Positions 33,663 through 42,305 of a stretch of 51,357 nt of DNA are shown one piece after another; position 1 is the stretch's first letter; each line of letters opens with the position of its first letter. Source of the DNA: JBBPZA01 sp963728925 (GTDB lineage: Bacteria; Actinomycetota; Thermoleophilia; Solirubrobacterales; Solirubrobacteraceae); the NCBI GenBank assembly GCA_963728925.1, contig CAVSMB010000007.1, forward strand, positions 1-51,357, given 5' to 3'. Both the position numbers and the translations under genes were made by a program. The notes under the pieces were generated by a model that had not been told where the DNA came from, searched no databases, and saw only the letters and a list, made by a program, of their open reading frames with translations.

Positions 33663-34913
33663 TCACAACCGCTCCCCGCGCTGGACCGCCGCCACCACGT
33701 CGCCCGGCGCCATCACGCGCTGGTCGCCCGACTCCATGTCGCGCAGCGACGCGCCCTCGTCGCCGAGGATCGCCGCCCAGCGCGCGTGCAGCCGACCCGC
33801 CTGCTTGAGCTGGCCCTTGAGCGAGCGCCCGGCAAGCTCGAGCTGCGCGCTGAGGCCGGAGCGGCGCGCCTCTGCGGCGAGGCGGAAGGCCTCGGGGCGC
33901 ATGTCCTCCTTCGCGTAGGCGACGAACAGGTCGATCGGGAGCGCGGGCACCGGGCGCCCGCCCGCGGCGAGCAGCATCCGCTCGACCCCGGCCGCCCAGC
34001 CGCAGCCGGGCGTCGGGTCGCCGCCGAGCTGCTCGACCAGGCCGTCGTAGCGCCCGCCACCGCCGACGCCGCTCTGGGCGCCGAGCGCGCCGCTGGAGAA
34101 CTCGAACACCGTGCGCGCGTAGTAGTCCAGCCCGCGCACGAGTGTCGGGTCGACCCGGTAGCCGACGCCGGCGTCGTCGAGCAGCCCCCGCACGCGCGCG
34201 AAGTGCTCCGCGTCGGCCTCGTCGAGCTCGTCGAGGAGCAGCGGCGCGTCGCGCATGACCTCCCGGGTGCCCGCGTGGTCGCTGTCGAACGCGCGCAGCG
34301 GGTTGAGATCGATGCGCTCGCGCACATCGCCGCTCAGCCGGTCCTCGTTGGCGCGCAGGTGGGCCGCGAGCCGCTCGCGGTAGGCGCGCCGCGTCTCCGG
34401 CGAGCCCAGGCTCGAGAGCGACAGCACGACGTCGCGCACCTGCAGCTCCTCGAGCAGGTCGGCGAGCAGCACGATGAGCTCCGCGTCGACGGCCGGGTCG
34501 GCCGAGCCGATGGCCTCGGCCCCCACCTGCCAGAACTCGCGGTAGCGCCCGGCCTGGGGCGCCTCGTGGCGGTAGAAGCGGCCGAGGTACCAGACCTTCA
34601 CCGGCTGGGCCAGCTTGTGCATGCCGTGCTCGAGGTAGGCACGACAGACCGGCGCCGTGCCCTCGGGCCGCAGGGTGACCGACCGCCCTCCCCCGTCGTC
34701 GAAGGTGTACATCTCCTTCTGGACGATGTCCGTCGACGCGCCGACGCCGCGGGCGAAGAGCTCGGTCGCCTCGAAGGTCGGCGTCTCGAGCCGCCGGTAG
34801 CCCGCGGGCTCGAGCACGCGACGCGCGGCCTGTTCGACCTGCTCGCGCTGGGCGAGGTCGTCGGGCAGCAGGTCAAAGGTGCCGCGCGGCACCTGGATCC
34901 GCTCGCCGTTCAC
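33663..34913 (-). CDS. hisS: Histidyl-tRNA synthetase
   Basis: This class II synthetase charges tRNA-His. The 416 residues show VPRGTFDLLPDD at the start, motif 1 around YRRLETPTFEATELF, motif 2 FYRHEAPQAGRYREFWQ, the histidine-binding signature LVRGLDYYARTVFEF, GGGGRYDGLVEQLGG, and a C-terminal anticodon-binding domain. GTG 34913 overlaps the stop of the MBL gene (GTGA). The order MBL-hisS-aspS is conserved in many actinobacteria. Confidence 0.98.
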   Translation of the reverse strand: MNGERIQVPRGTFDLLPDDLAQREQVEQAARRVLEPAGYRRLETPTFEATELFARGVGASTDIVQKEMYTFDDGGGRSVTLRPEGTAPVCRAYLEHGMHKLAQPVKVWYLGRFYRHEAPQAGRYREFWQVGAEAIGSADPAVDAELIVLLADLLEELQVRDVVLSLSSLGSPETRRAYRERLAAHLRANEDRLSGDVRERIDLNPLRAFDSDHAGTREVMRDAPLLLDELDEADAEHFARVRGLLDDAGVGYRVDPTLVRGLDYYARTVFEFSSGALGAQSGVGGGGRYDGLVEQLGGDPTPGCGWAAGVERMLLAAGGRPVPALPIDLFVAYAKEDMRPEAFRLAAEARRSGLSAQLELAGRSLKGQLKQAGRLHARWAAILGDEGASLRDMESGDQRVMAPGDVVAAVQRGERL

Positions 34914-35554
34914 CCGCTGCGGGCGAGCTCGATGAGGAAGGGGTTGGTCGCGCGCTCGCGGCCCAGGGTGGTGACGCCCATGTGCCCGGGGTAGACCGTC
35001 GTCTCGTCGCCGTAGCGCTCGAGCAGGCCCGCGATCGAGCGAAGCAGCGTCTGGGTGTCACCACCGGGCAGGTCCGTGCGGCCGATCGAACCCTGGAAGA
35101 GCACGTCGCCCGAGAAGAGCGCGTCCTCGCCGCGGACCGCGTAGGTCACGTGACCGGGGCTGTGGCCGGGGGTGAAGAGCACGTCGAGCTCCATCCCCGC
35201 GAGGCTCAGGGTCTCGCCGCCGGCGACGGTGTGGTCGGCGTCGTAGCTCTCGAAGGGCCCGAAGCCCGGCCACGGCACGTAGCTCATGATGTCGGCGAGC
35301 ACCGGCACCTCGAGCTCGGGGCACCAGACGGGCGCCCCGGTCGCCGCGGCGACGGGGGCGACCGCGCCGACGTGGTCGAAGTGCGTGTGGGTGAGCACGA
35401 TCGCCTCGACGGTCAGGCCCAGGCCGTCGACGGCGGCGAGGATCCGCTCGGGCTCGTCGCCGGGGTCGACGACGATCGCCTCGCGCGCGCCGTCGCGCCG
35501 CGCGACGAAGCAGTTCTCCTGGACCGGGCCGACGGTGAAGCTGCGGACGTCCAT
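34910..35554 (-). CDS. MBL-fold metallo-hydrolase (glyoxalase II-like)
   Basis: The 214-residue metallo-beta-lactamase-fold hydrolase has the metal-binding motif THTHFDHVG (HxHxDH), the second histidine in FTPGHSPGHV, the bridging aspartate in FSGDVLFQGSIGR and the last histidine in VYPGHM. It resembles hydroxyacylglutathione-hydrolase-like proteins that precede hisS in actinobacteria. The substrate is not determined; glyoxalase II activity is only one possibility because actinobacteria usually lack glutathione. ATG 35554 overlaps the stop of the preceding membrane protein. Confidence 0.92.
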   Translation of the reverse strand: MDVRSFTVGPVQENCFVARRDGAREAIVVDPGDEPERILAAVDGLGLTVEAIVLTHTHFDHVGAVAPVAAATGAPVWCPELEVPVLADIMSYVPWPGFGPFESYDADHTVAGGETLSLAGMELDVLFTPGHSPGHVTYAVRGEDALFSGDVLFQGSIGRTDLPGGDTQTLLRSIAGLLERYGDETTVYPGHMGVTTLGRERATNPFLIELARSG

Positions 35555-35952
35555 CACTTCTTGGGAGCGGCGCGCCCCTCCTGGCCGGCCTCGCGCTTCT
35601 TGGCCTGGCGGCGACGGTACATGATCAGGTCGGTGTAGTAGCCCATGGGGATGTAGACGACCAGCGCGAAGCCGGCGAGGGCGAGGGCGCGGGCCACGTC
35701 CTGCTTGAAGAAGAGGATCAGGAAGAGGACGAGGATGCCGGTGGCGATGACCGCGCGGTTCGCAGCGCTGCGCCATGTCGGCGGCTGGTCCATGCGAGCG
35801 ATACGGCGGTCGCGCGCGGTCTGCTTGGGGTCGTCCTTGCCGCCCTTGCCCTCCGAGGAGGTCGGCTTGCGGCCCGTGCGCCCGCGCGCCTCGATCGTGC
35901 CCGCCGGCGTGCCGCGGTGCTTCGTGCGGCGCTTGCGCTTGGTCTGGGCCAT
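35554..35952 (-). CDS. Small two-helix membrane protein of unknown function
   Basis: The 132-residue protein has a long basic, Ser/Gly/Lys-rich N-terminus (MAQTKRKRRTKHRGTPAG), then two hydrophobic segments (about residues 66-83 and 87-105: VIATGILVLFLILFF and ALALAGFALVVYIPMGY) and a basic C-terminal tail. This suggests a hairpin in the membrane with both ends in the cytoplasm. I recognise no named family. It is the first gene of the run with MBL, hisS and aspS, and its stop overlaps the MBL ATG. Confidence 0.8.
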   Translation of the reverse strand: MAQTKRKRRTKHRGTPAGTIEARGRTGRKPTSSEGKGGKDDPKQTARDRRIARMDQPPTWRSAANRAVIATGILVLFLILFFKQDVARALALAGFALVVYIPMGYYTDLIMYRRRQAKKREAGQEGRAAPKK

Positions 35953-36075
35953 CGCAGGCCAGTCTAGGAGGTCTGCAGCAGCCGTCCGTGAAAGCCGAAG
36001 GGAATGTGATGGCTGCGGGCGACGAGCGCGTCGCGCGAGCCTCTCACATCGGCTCGCTGGTCTCTCGAGGAGGGC

Positions 36076-36858
36076 TCAGGCCCCGGCGCGGGCGCGCAGC
36101 AGCGCGGCCGGCCCGAGGCCCGCGAGCCGCGCGCAGTCACGGGACAGGTGGGCCTGGTCGGCGTAGCCCGCGTCGAAGGCGAGGCGGCCGAGGTCGGGAC
36201 GGCCCGGCTCGGCCTCGTCCTCGGCCGCGGCGAGGAAGCGGCGGAAGCGCAACACGCGCTGCAGGGTCTTGGGTGGATAGCCGACTGTGGCGCGGAAGCG
36301 GCGGCGCAGCTGGCGCTCGCCCAGGCCGAGGTCGCAGGCCAGCGCCTCGACCCGCGTCGCGGGCTCGCGCAACCGGCGCGCGGCCTCGCCGACCAACGCG
36401 TCCGCCGGACCGGCAGCGGCGAGGGCGGCGGCGAGCCACGTGACGCGCCGGAGCGCGTCGTCGACGGAGAGCTCGGGGTCGAGCAGCTCGGCGAGGGGCG
36501 CACCGCCGGCGACCGGGCGGACCGAGCTGGTCTGGGGCAGCTCCTCGACGACGATGCGCGCGTCGCGCAGCTCCTCGAGCGGCACCCCGAGCGCCGGGCC
36601 GCCCGCGCCCGGACCGAAGCGGGCGCCCGCGAAGACCGAGCCGGCCGGGGCGCTGATCAGTGTGGCGCGGGTGTCCGGCCCGGCCACGAACGCCCCGCGG
36701 CCGGACTGTCAGATCAGGTCGGGGCAGCCGTCGGGCAGCACCCGCGTCGGTGCCCCGTCGCCCCGCTCCACGACGTGGAGCCAGAGGCACAGCACGCCCG
36801 GCGGCCCGGGACGCTCGCGATAGCCTGCGCGCGGCGCCGCGGCTTTCGCTTCGCTCAT
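36076..36858 (-). pseudogene. AraC-type regulator with an in-frame TGA
   Basis: From ATG 36858 the frame reads MSEAKAAAPRAGYRERPG ... LPDGCPDLI, then TGA at 36709-36711, then QSGRGAFVAGPDTRATL and on to a normal C-terminus. The total would be 260 codons, a usual length. Homologues normally have tryptophan at this spot (DLIW), so TGG to TGA is a one-base change. The C-terminal AraC double helix-turn-helix is intact: LGLGERQLRRRFRATVGYPPKTLQRVLRFRRF and LAFDAGYADQAHLSRDCARLAG. GTG at 36687 could allow re-initiation and yield a 203-residue protein without the first 57 residues. Promoter and target are unknown. Confidence 0.75.
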
Positions 36859-36912
36859 CGCGCTCGCCCGCTCCACGGCCGGATGGTGACACGCGCGCGG
36901 GTGTGAACACCG

Positions 36913-38694
36913 CTAGCCGCGTTTTCCGCAGTTCGTGAGCGCTACCTGTGCCTGTTGTGGCCAGGGCGGCTGGATTTCGAGCAGTTCGAGGATGCGCTGC
37001 TGGGTGGGGGTGAGGCGGTCCAGTTCGATGCCGTGCTGGGTGTAGGTGAGGCCGAGGCCTTGGAAGGCGGTGAGGATGTTGCGGCCGGTGGGCTTGGCGG
37101 CGCGGCCTTCGGGCAGCAGGCCGGGCAGCTGCTCGTCATTGTCGAGCGCGCGGCGCGTCTGGGACTCGATCAGGCCGAAGATCAACAGGGCGATGCCGAC
37201 GATGCTGGTCAGCGCGTAGATGCGGTCGTCGTTGTGCAAAAAGATCGGGCGGACCTTGAGCGTCTGCTTGAGATCGCGGTGGCGGCGCTCGACGATCTGC
37301 TGGTCTTTGTAGAGGGCGAGCACGCGCCCGGCGCTCAGCCGTCCGGGCTGGTTGGTGGCCAGCGCGTAGATGCCGTCGGTGGCCGCGGCCCGCTCGATCG
37401 CGGCCGGGTCGCGCGCGTAGGTGAGGGTCGGCTTGCCGGCGCGCGTGGCGACCTTGACGGCGATCAGCCCGGCGATGTTGGGGCCGATGATCTGACCGAC
37501 GCGGCGCTCGACCTGCGCGCGGGTCTTGTAGTGGCGCCCGCCGAGGCCGCGCGTGACGCGCGCGAGCTGCGCTTCGGCCTTGGCCAGCGCGCGTTCGCGG
37601 GCGGCGGCGACCTCGCGCGCCTCTTCGGAGGAGTGGATGTAGGCGACCCGGAAGCGGCGCGGCCGGCCGGTCTCGGGGTCGTCGATCTGCCAGTCGACTA
37701 GCGCGCCGCGGAAGCGGGTGCGCCGCTGGGCGGGCAGGCCGCGTTCGCGCTCGGCGACGTAGCCCAGCGCCCGCAGCGCCCGCGGGCCCAGCTCGGCCAG
37801 GTAGCGCTCTTTGAAGCCGGTTGAGGCCCGCAGCGGCGCGATGAAGCGCAACCCGGCGCGGTCGATCTGACACAGCGTCTTGGGCCGCCCGATCGCCGAG
37901 TCGCAGACCATCAGCATCCCCGGCGCAGAGAGCTCGAGCAGCCGTTCGAGCGCCGCGCCGACGAGCGTCAGCTCGGCCGCGTTGCCGGGGTCCGGGCGCA
38001 GGTACAGCGAGACGCCCTCCGGCGTTGAGGCCTGCAACGCGCGGACCTGACGCACCACGCGGCGGTCTGAGCCCCAGCCCTTGGCCACCAGCGCGGAGTG
38101 CTCATAGGCGCCGGCCACACGGACCGTGGTCAGGTCGACGTGCAGCCGCCCGGCGTCCAGGCCGAAGCGCTCGATCGCGCGGGCGGCGACCGCGCCTCGC
38201 ACCCCTTCGGCATAGACCGCGAAGGTCTCAAGCGCCCGCCCCAGGCGGTCATCGTTGAGCAGCGCCGCCGGGATCGCCAGCAGCTCGTGGACCGCCGCGC
38301 CCGACGCCCACCCGGCGACGTCATACAGGGGCGAGGGCGAGCACAACCGACTGGCGACCAGCGCGGCGACGACCTCGCCGACCGACAGCTGCGAACGCGC
38401 CGAGCGCGGCAGCGACCGGTCGACCGTCCCCGCCACGTCCAGCGCCGCCAGCAAGTGCGCGACCAACAGCAGCGGCCCGACGTCCCGGCGCACCCCAACC
38501 AGCGGCGGGTCCAAGCGGGCGAACGAACCCGCCAGCGCCTCCAGCTGCCCCGACTCCTTCAGCGCATCCTTGCGACCAAGGTTTGCCACAACACGATGGC
38601 GCACCCGGCCGCGCTCGTCACGGTACCCCTCGACCATCTGCAGATACGTGTACGAGCGCGGGCCCCGCCTGACCGTGGTTTCCTTGACGAACAT
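36913..38694 (-). CDS. IS1634/IS4-type DDE transposase (copy 2)
   Basis: This 593-residue transposase is identical in sequence to that at 5689-7470, with the same ATG touching a GTTGTGGCAAC motif and the same TAG stop drawn from the CTAG at 36913-36916. An intact frame in both copies suggests recent or current activity. With the inverted partner 29.4 kb away it provides a substrate for homologous inversion of the intervening DNA. Confidence 0.95.
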   Translation of the reverse strand: MFVKETTVRRGPRSYTYLQMVEGYRDERGRVRHRVVANLGRKDALKESGQLEALAGSFARLDPPLVGVRRDVGPLLLVAHLLAALDVAGTVDRSLPRSARSQLSVGEVVAALVASRLCSPSPLYDVAGWASGAAVHELLAIPAALLNDDRLGRALETFAVYAEGVRGAVAARAIERFGLDAGRLHVDLTTVRVAGAYEHSALVAKGWGSDRRVVRQVRALQASTPEGVSLYLRPDPGNAAELTLVGAALERLLELSAPGMLMVCDSAIGRPKTLCQIDRAGLRFIAPLRASTGFKERYLAELGPRALRALGYVAERERGLPAQRRTRFRGALVDWQIDDPETGRPRRFRVAYIHSSEEAREVAAARERALAKAEAQLARVTRGLGGRHYKTRAQVERRVGQIIGPNIAGLIAVKVATRAGKPTLTYARDPAAIERAAATDGIYALATNQPGRLSAGRVLALYKDQQIVERRHRDLKQTLKVRPIFLHNDDRIYALTSIVGIALLIFGLIESQTRRALDNDEQLPGLLPEGRAAKPTGRNILTAFQGLGLTYTQHGIELDRLTPTQQRILELLEIQPPWPQQAQVALTNCGKRG

Positions 38695-38858
38695 GTTGCC
38701 ACAACGCTAGCCGCCCGAACGGACGGAACCTAGACCAACCTACAGCCAGAGTTGCCACAACACGGCCGCAGCCGAACGCGCCCCACGCGCCGAAAACCCC
38801 GACCGGCGCTACGAAACCCGCACACCAACCCGCCCTCAACTGCGGAAAACGCAGCTAG
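36913..38858 (-). mobile_element. IS1634-type insertion sequence, copy 2 (inverted)
   Basis: This element has the same 1,946-bp length as 5525-7470 and is in opposite orientation. Ends are CCGCGTTTTCCGCAGTT at low coordinate and AACTGCGGAAAACGCAG at high coordinate, each bordered outside by CTAG. The two copies appear identical over the transposase. The high-coordinate CTAG also contains the stop codon of the VOC gene. Confidence 0.9.
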
Positions 38859-39718
38859 CGCATCGGCACGTACTTGCTCACGTTGAACACTGCCCCCTGA
38901 GGATCGCTCAGCACCGCCATCCGCACGTAGGGCGCGTCGAAGGGCGGCACGATCACTTTGCCACCGAGCTCGAAGGCGCGCGCGGTAGTGGCATCGGCGT
39001 CGTCGACAGCGAACGTGATGCTCCAGTGCGGTGGCGCCTCGTCGGGGGATCGGTCGCTCGACATCTCGATCAACACGGCGACCGCGTCCTCGAAGCCGTC
39101 TGGCGCCCCGTCGTTCGCCAGTCGCTCGCGCAGCTCGGGATCCGTGGCCGCGAGGTGCTCTCCGTACCCGGGCACCCGCCACGTCGTGAACTCGGCGCCG
39201 CCGCCGTTGAACGTGCTCAGCCCCCAGCCGAGCACCGAGCCGTAGAACGCGGCCGCTCCCTCGGGATCGCGCGTGTTGAGCTCGCTGAAGTTCCATGTGC
39301 ACGGCTCGTTGACGAGCTGGGCTCCCTGGAAGTCGTTTGCCTGCCAGACGGAGAAGGCGGCCCCCGACGGGTCCGCGAACACCGCCATGCGACCGGCGTC
39401 CCCCATGTCGAACGGCTCCATGAGAGCGGTTCCGCCCGCCTCGCGGACCTTGGCAGCCGCGTCGTCCGCGCTGTCCACCCGCACATAGGTGTTCCACGCC
39501 GGTGTCGCCGCGGCGCCCTCGGCTTGCGAGGCGAGCGCGCCGACGTCGCGACCGGCGAGCCGGCCGACGAGGTAGCGCCCCGGCGCCTCCGCAGGCATCA
39601 CGTCCTCGAACTCCCATCCGAACAGCCCGCCATAGAACGCCGCCGCCGCGTCTGGATCCGGCTGGGCGGTGTCGATCCAGCAGGGGACGCCGGCCGGGTA
39701 CCCGTTGCGCTCGCGCAT
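38855..39718 (-). CDS. VOC-family (glyoxalase/dioxygenase-like) protein, two domains
   Basis: The 287-residue protein has two vicinal-oxygen-chelate modules, about residues 7-130 (GVPCWIDTAQPDPDAAAAFYGGLFGW) and 140-287 (TWNFSELNTRDPEGAAAFYGSVLGW). Such tandem VOC proteins are common in actinobacteria and usually of unknown substrate. ATG 39718 is chosen because AAGGAG lies 5 nt before it and the homologous part starts there; the frame extends further upstream without support. The TAG stop is inside the CTAG at the IS border, so the IS inserted exactly at the gene's end. It may have taken off a short tail, but the length looks complete. Confidence 0.88.
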   Translation of the reverse strand: MRERNGYPAGVPCWIDTAQPDPDAAAAFYGGLFGWEFEDVMPAEAPGRYLVGRLAGRDVGALASQAEGAAATPAWNTYVRVDSADDAAAKVREAGGTALMEPFDMGDAGRMAVFADPSGAAFSVWQANDFQGAQLVNEPCTWNFSELNTRDPEGAAAFYGSVLGWGLSTFNGGGAEFTTWRVPGYGEHLAATDPELRERLANDGAPDGFEDAVAVLIEMSSDRSPDEAPPHWSITFAVDDADATTARAFELGGKVIVPPFDAPYVRMAVLSDPQGAVFNVSKYVPMR

Positions 39719-39771
39719 GTCTGCTCCTTCGTCGAGAGTGGCCTCGCCGAGCACCGTACGGAGCATTTAGG

Positions 39772-40644
39772 TCAGCTTCTGTCCGTGACCTCCAACCCGT
39801 CCAGAAGTTCCTCGAGCACTTGGCGGTTGCGCAGCGGCACCTCGTCGGGCCACCCCTCGTACGCCGCGCGCGGCGGCACGCCGACGACCTCGGCGCCGCT
39901 GACTACGGCGTGGCGGACGACGGCCTCGACGACCGCGGCAAGCGGGGCGCGCTCGTGGTCCTCGACGTTGGTCGAGACCTGGACGATCCCCTGTCGCTCG
40001 AGCGCGAGGCCGATGGCGCGCACACCGGGCAAGCCCTCCTCCCCACCCTGACGGATGCGGGAGGCGATGCGCCGGGCGTCCTCGAGCGTGGCCGGCGGCG
40101 CGAGCTCGACGTTGAAGGCGATCAGCGGCGGGCGGGCCGCGACGAGCGCCGCTCCGCCGGTCGGGTGCAGCAGCGGCGGCCCGAAGTCGGGCGCCAGCTC
40201 GCCCGCGGCCATCCGTCGCCCCAGCGCGGCCGGGCCGCCGCGGCGGACCTCCGCCCGCGTGCGCCCGTCGGCCAGCGCGCCGTAGAGGAAGACCGGCAGC
40301 TCGAGCTCGCGTGCGAGGAGGTCCGCCGCCACAAGCGCCTCCGCGCACGCCGCACCGCGCAGCTCGGGGACGAGGTGGACCACGGGAGCAACGTCGATCG
40401 CTCCGACGTGGGGGTGCACGCCGTCGTGGGCGGTGAGGTCCACGCGCGCGAGCACCTCGCGGGCGCCGGCGACCAGGGCGCCCGCGAGCTCGCCCTGGCG
40501 CCCGGCCAGCGTGTAGACCGCGCGGTTGTGGTCGGGGTCGGCGTGGACGTCGAGCAGCCGTGCGCCTTCGCCGGCCTCGAAGGCCGCGCCGATCGCCCGC
40601 GCGGCGTCCGGGTCGCGCCCTTCGGACACGTTGGGCACCGCCAC
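39772..40644 (-). CDS. Formiminotransferase-like protein (glutamate formimidoyltransferase family)
   Basis: The 290-residue protein begins MAVPNVSEGRD and contains LDVHADPDHNRAVYTLAG, HDGVHPHVGAIDVAP, LPVFLYGALADG, PDFGPPLLHPTGGA and QVSTNVEDHERAPL. These are the hallmarks of the formiminotransferase domain, which in FTCD moves a formimino group from formiminoglutamate to tetrahydrofolate. No cyclodeaminase domain is fused and no other histidine-degradation gene is nearby, so the role is inferred from the family only. The start is GTG 40644. It follows a small membrane protein by 19 bp. Confidence 0.87.
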   Translation of the reverse strand: MAVPNVSEGRDPDAARAIGAAFEAGEGARLLDVHADPDHNRAVYTLAGRQGELAGALVAGAREVLARVDLTAHDGVHPHVGAIDVAPVVHLVPELRGAACAEALVAADLLARELELPVFLYGALADGRTRAEVRRGGPAALGRRMAAGELAPDFGPPLLHPTGGAALVAARPPLIAFNVELAPPATLEDARRIASRIRQGGEEGLPGVRAIGLALERQGIVQVSTNVEDHERAPLAAVVEAVVRHAVVSGAEVVGVPPRAAYEGWPDEVPLRNRQVLEELLDGLEVTDRS

Positions 40645-40663
40645 GAGGACGGGCGGCGCGCCG

Positions 40664-40879
40664 CTACTGGCGGTAATCGCGCAGTCCGCCGCGCTCGACC
40701 CAGGGCAGCGCGCGGTCGAGCAGCAGCACGATCGCGGTGAACAGCGTGATGACGCCGATCACGCCGCCGGTGACGATCCCGACGACGACGAGCAGCACGA
40801 AGATGCCGACCCAGGGCGGGATCCGCGACGGCTCACGCCGGGGCGGCGGCCGGTCGCGGGTGTCGACGAGGAAGAACAT
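40664..40879 (-). CDS. Small membrane protein of unknown function
   Basis: The 71-residue protein has a basic, proline-rich N-terminus (DTRDRPPPRREPSRIPPW) and one long hydrophobic stretch (WVGIFVLLVVVGIVTGG then VIGVITLFTAIVLLL) that is probably two helices. The tail is DRALPWVERGGLRDYRQ. I recognise no family. It is probably co-transcribed with the formiminotransferase-like gene. Confidence 0.65.
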   Translation of the reverse strand: MFFLVDTRDRPPPRREPSRIPPWVGIFVLLVVVGIVTGGVIGVITLFTAIVLLLDRALPWVERGGLRDYRQ

Positions 40880-40950
40880 CGCCTGGCCGGAAGGATACGC
40901 CGCCGGGGCCCTCAGGGCGACGATCTCGCCGCGGGACGCTCACCGGCGCG

Positions 40951-41730
40951 TCACCTCCGTGCGACGGCGCGGCCGGCGCCGGCGGCGAAGTCGCGCCGCG
41001 ACTGCTTTCCACCGCCCCGCGTGCGGTAGAGCAGCTCGCCGGCGAACAGCGCGAGCCCGATGCTCACGACGAGCTCGACCGCCCTGCGCCCGGTGAACGA
41101 CGAGCTGCCGTGCTCGCGCTGGCGCATGTGGACGGGCACCTCGACGAGCCGCAGCTTGGCGTCGTGGATGCGCACGAGCGCCTCGACCTCCGGGGCGTCG
41201 CACACGTAGGGGTCGGCGAGCAGCCGCAGCGCCCGCGGGCCGACGGCGTACATCCCGCTGGTGCCGTCGGAGATGGGCTGGCCGAGGCGCAGACGCAGCA
41301 GGAGCCGTAGCAGCGCGGTGCCGACGACGCGCTCGGGCGCGGGCCGGTAGCGCTCGCCTTCCGCGCCGGACTCGTCGAGGAAGCGCGAGCCGATCGCGAC
41401 GTCGGCCTCGTCGTCGCGCACCAGCTCCAGCATCCCCGCGAGCTCGTCCGCGGGGTGCTGGCCATCGGCGTCGAGGCGCCCGCACACCGCGTAGCCGTGG
41501 TCGGCCGCGTAGCGGTAGCCCTCGGCGATGCCGAAGCGCAGGCCGCGGTTCTCCGGGGAGGAGACGACCTCGGCGCCGCCCTCGCGCGCGACGCGAGCGG
41601 TCTCGTCGGTGGAGCCGTCGTCGACCACGAGCAGGTCGGCGTCTCCAAGCTCGCGGCGCGCCTCCTCGAGGACACCGGGCAGCGAGCGCTCCTCGTTCCA
41701 GGCCGGGATGAAGACGAGGGTGTCGCTCAC
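40951..41730 (-). CDS. Family 2 glycosyltransferase (dolichyl-phosphate sugar synthase-like)
   Basis: The 259-residue GT-A fold enzyme has LVFIPAWNEERSLPGVLEEA at the start, LLVVDDGSTDETA, ENRGLRFGIAEGYRYA and the DXD-type metal site in GRLDADGQHPADE. IGSRFLDESG and SDGTSGMYAVGPRAL then match polyprenyl-phosphate glycosyltransferases. It would transfer a sugar from a nucleotide donor to a lipid carrier; the sugar is unknown. There is no clear C-terminal membrane anchor apart from a weakly hydrophobic stretch near the end. GTG 41730 overlaps the stop of the upstream membrane hydrolase gene (GTGA). Confidence 0.9.
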   Translation of the reverse strand: MSDTLVFIPAWNEERSLPGVLEEARRELGDADLLVVDDGSTDETARVAREGGAEVVSSPENRGLRFGIAEGYRYAADHGYAVCGRLDADGQHPADELAGMLELVRDDEADVAIGSRFLDESGAEGERYRPAPERVVGTALLRLLLRLRLGQPISDGTSGMYAVGPRALRLLADPYVCDAPEVEALVRIHDAKLRLVEVPVHMRQREHGSSSFTGRRAVELVVSIGLALFAGELLYRTRGGGKQSRRDFAAGAGRAVARR

Positions 41731-42182
41731 GACGACCGCGCGATCGCCTCGGAGACCGCGAGCAGGCCGGCCACGCCGCCCGCGAAGACCCACCGCGGCA
41801 CGCGGTCACGGCGCGACAGCGGCCACAGCAGCGGGGTGCCGCCGTCGGTCGCGTCGCGCAGGACGTGTGAGGAGAGCCCGCCGAAGGCCGCCCAGCCGTA
41901 GCGCGGGCCGGCGGCGCGCCAGGCGAGGCCCGAAGCGGCGGTGGTGAGCAGCAGCGAGTGCGCGCGCGGCCGCGCGCCGAGCGACCACAGGTCGTTCAGG
42001 CGCACCGAGCGCGCCGCCACCACGTGGTCGACGTCGATCAGCGTTCCCGCGGCGACCCCGGCGGCCAGCGGCCTCCAGCCGGCACGGCGAGCGAGCGGCG
42101 CGACGACCAGCGCCGCGTAGGCGGCGTGCACGGCGGGATCGGTCACCCCGCGAAGCCAGCGTCGCCGCTCCGGACCGAGCAT
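41727..42182 (-). CDS. YdjM-like membrane-bound metal-dependent hydrolase family protein
   Basis: The 151-residue protein has several hydrophobic segments and the conserved Asp/His residues of the family in GTLIDVDHVVA, RAHSLLLTTAASG and GLSSHVLRDATDGGTPLLWPLSRR. The H-xxx-D and GTPLLWP features are typical. Such proteins are small integral membrane proteins of unknown substrate. It is divergent from the MMPL transporter and coupled by overlap to the following GT2 gene. Confidence 0.78.
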   Translation of the reverse strand: MLGPERRRWLRGVTDPAVHAAYAALVVAPLARRAGWRPLAAGVAAGTLIDVDHVVAARSVRLNDLWSLGARPRAHSLLLTTAASGLAWRAAGPRYGWAAFGGLSSHVLRDATDGGTPLLWPLSRRDRVPRWVFAGGVAGLLAVSEAIARSS

Positions 42183-42305
42183 GTGCGCCCAACGTACACG
42201 AGCGCCCGGTGGGCGCCCGCTCGCGTCGACGCGCCGGTGAAGAATCGTCTGACACTTCTCGGACAATCGCTTGAAAAGCACGCCGCGGCTGCTTTCCTGA
42301 GCCGG

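Noticed and set aside
42237..42305. A 23-residue longer N-terminus for the MMPL transporter from GTG near 42238
   Set aside because: Family homology begins around the VHRVTDFCIAHRR segment and no Shine-Dalgarno sequence supports the upstream start. It stays possible.
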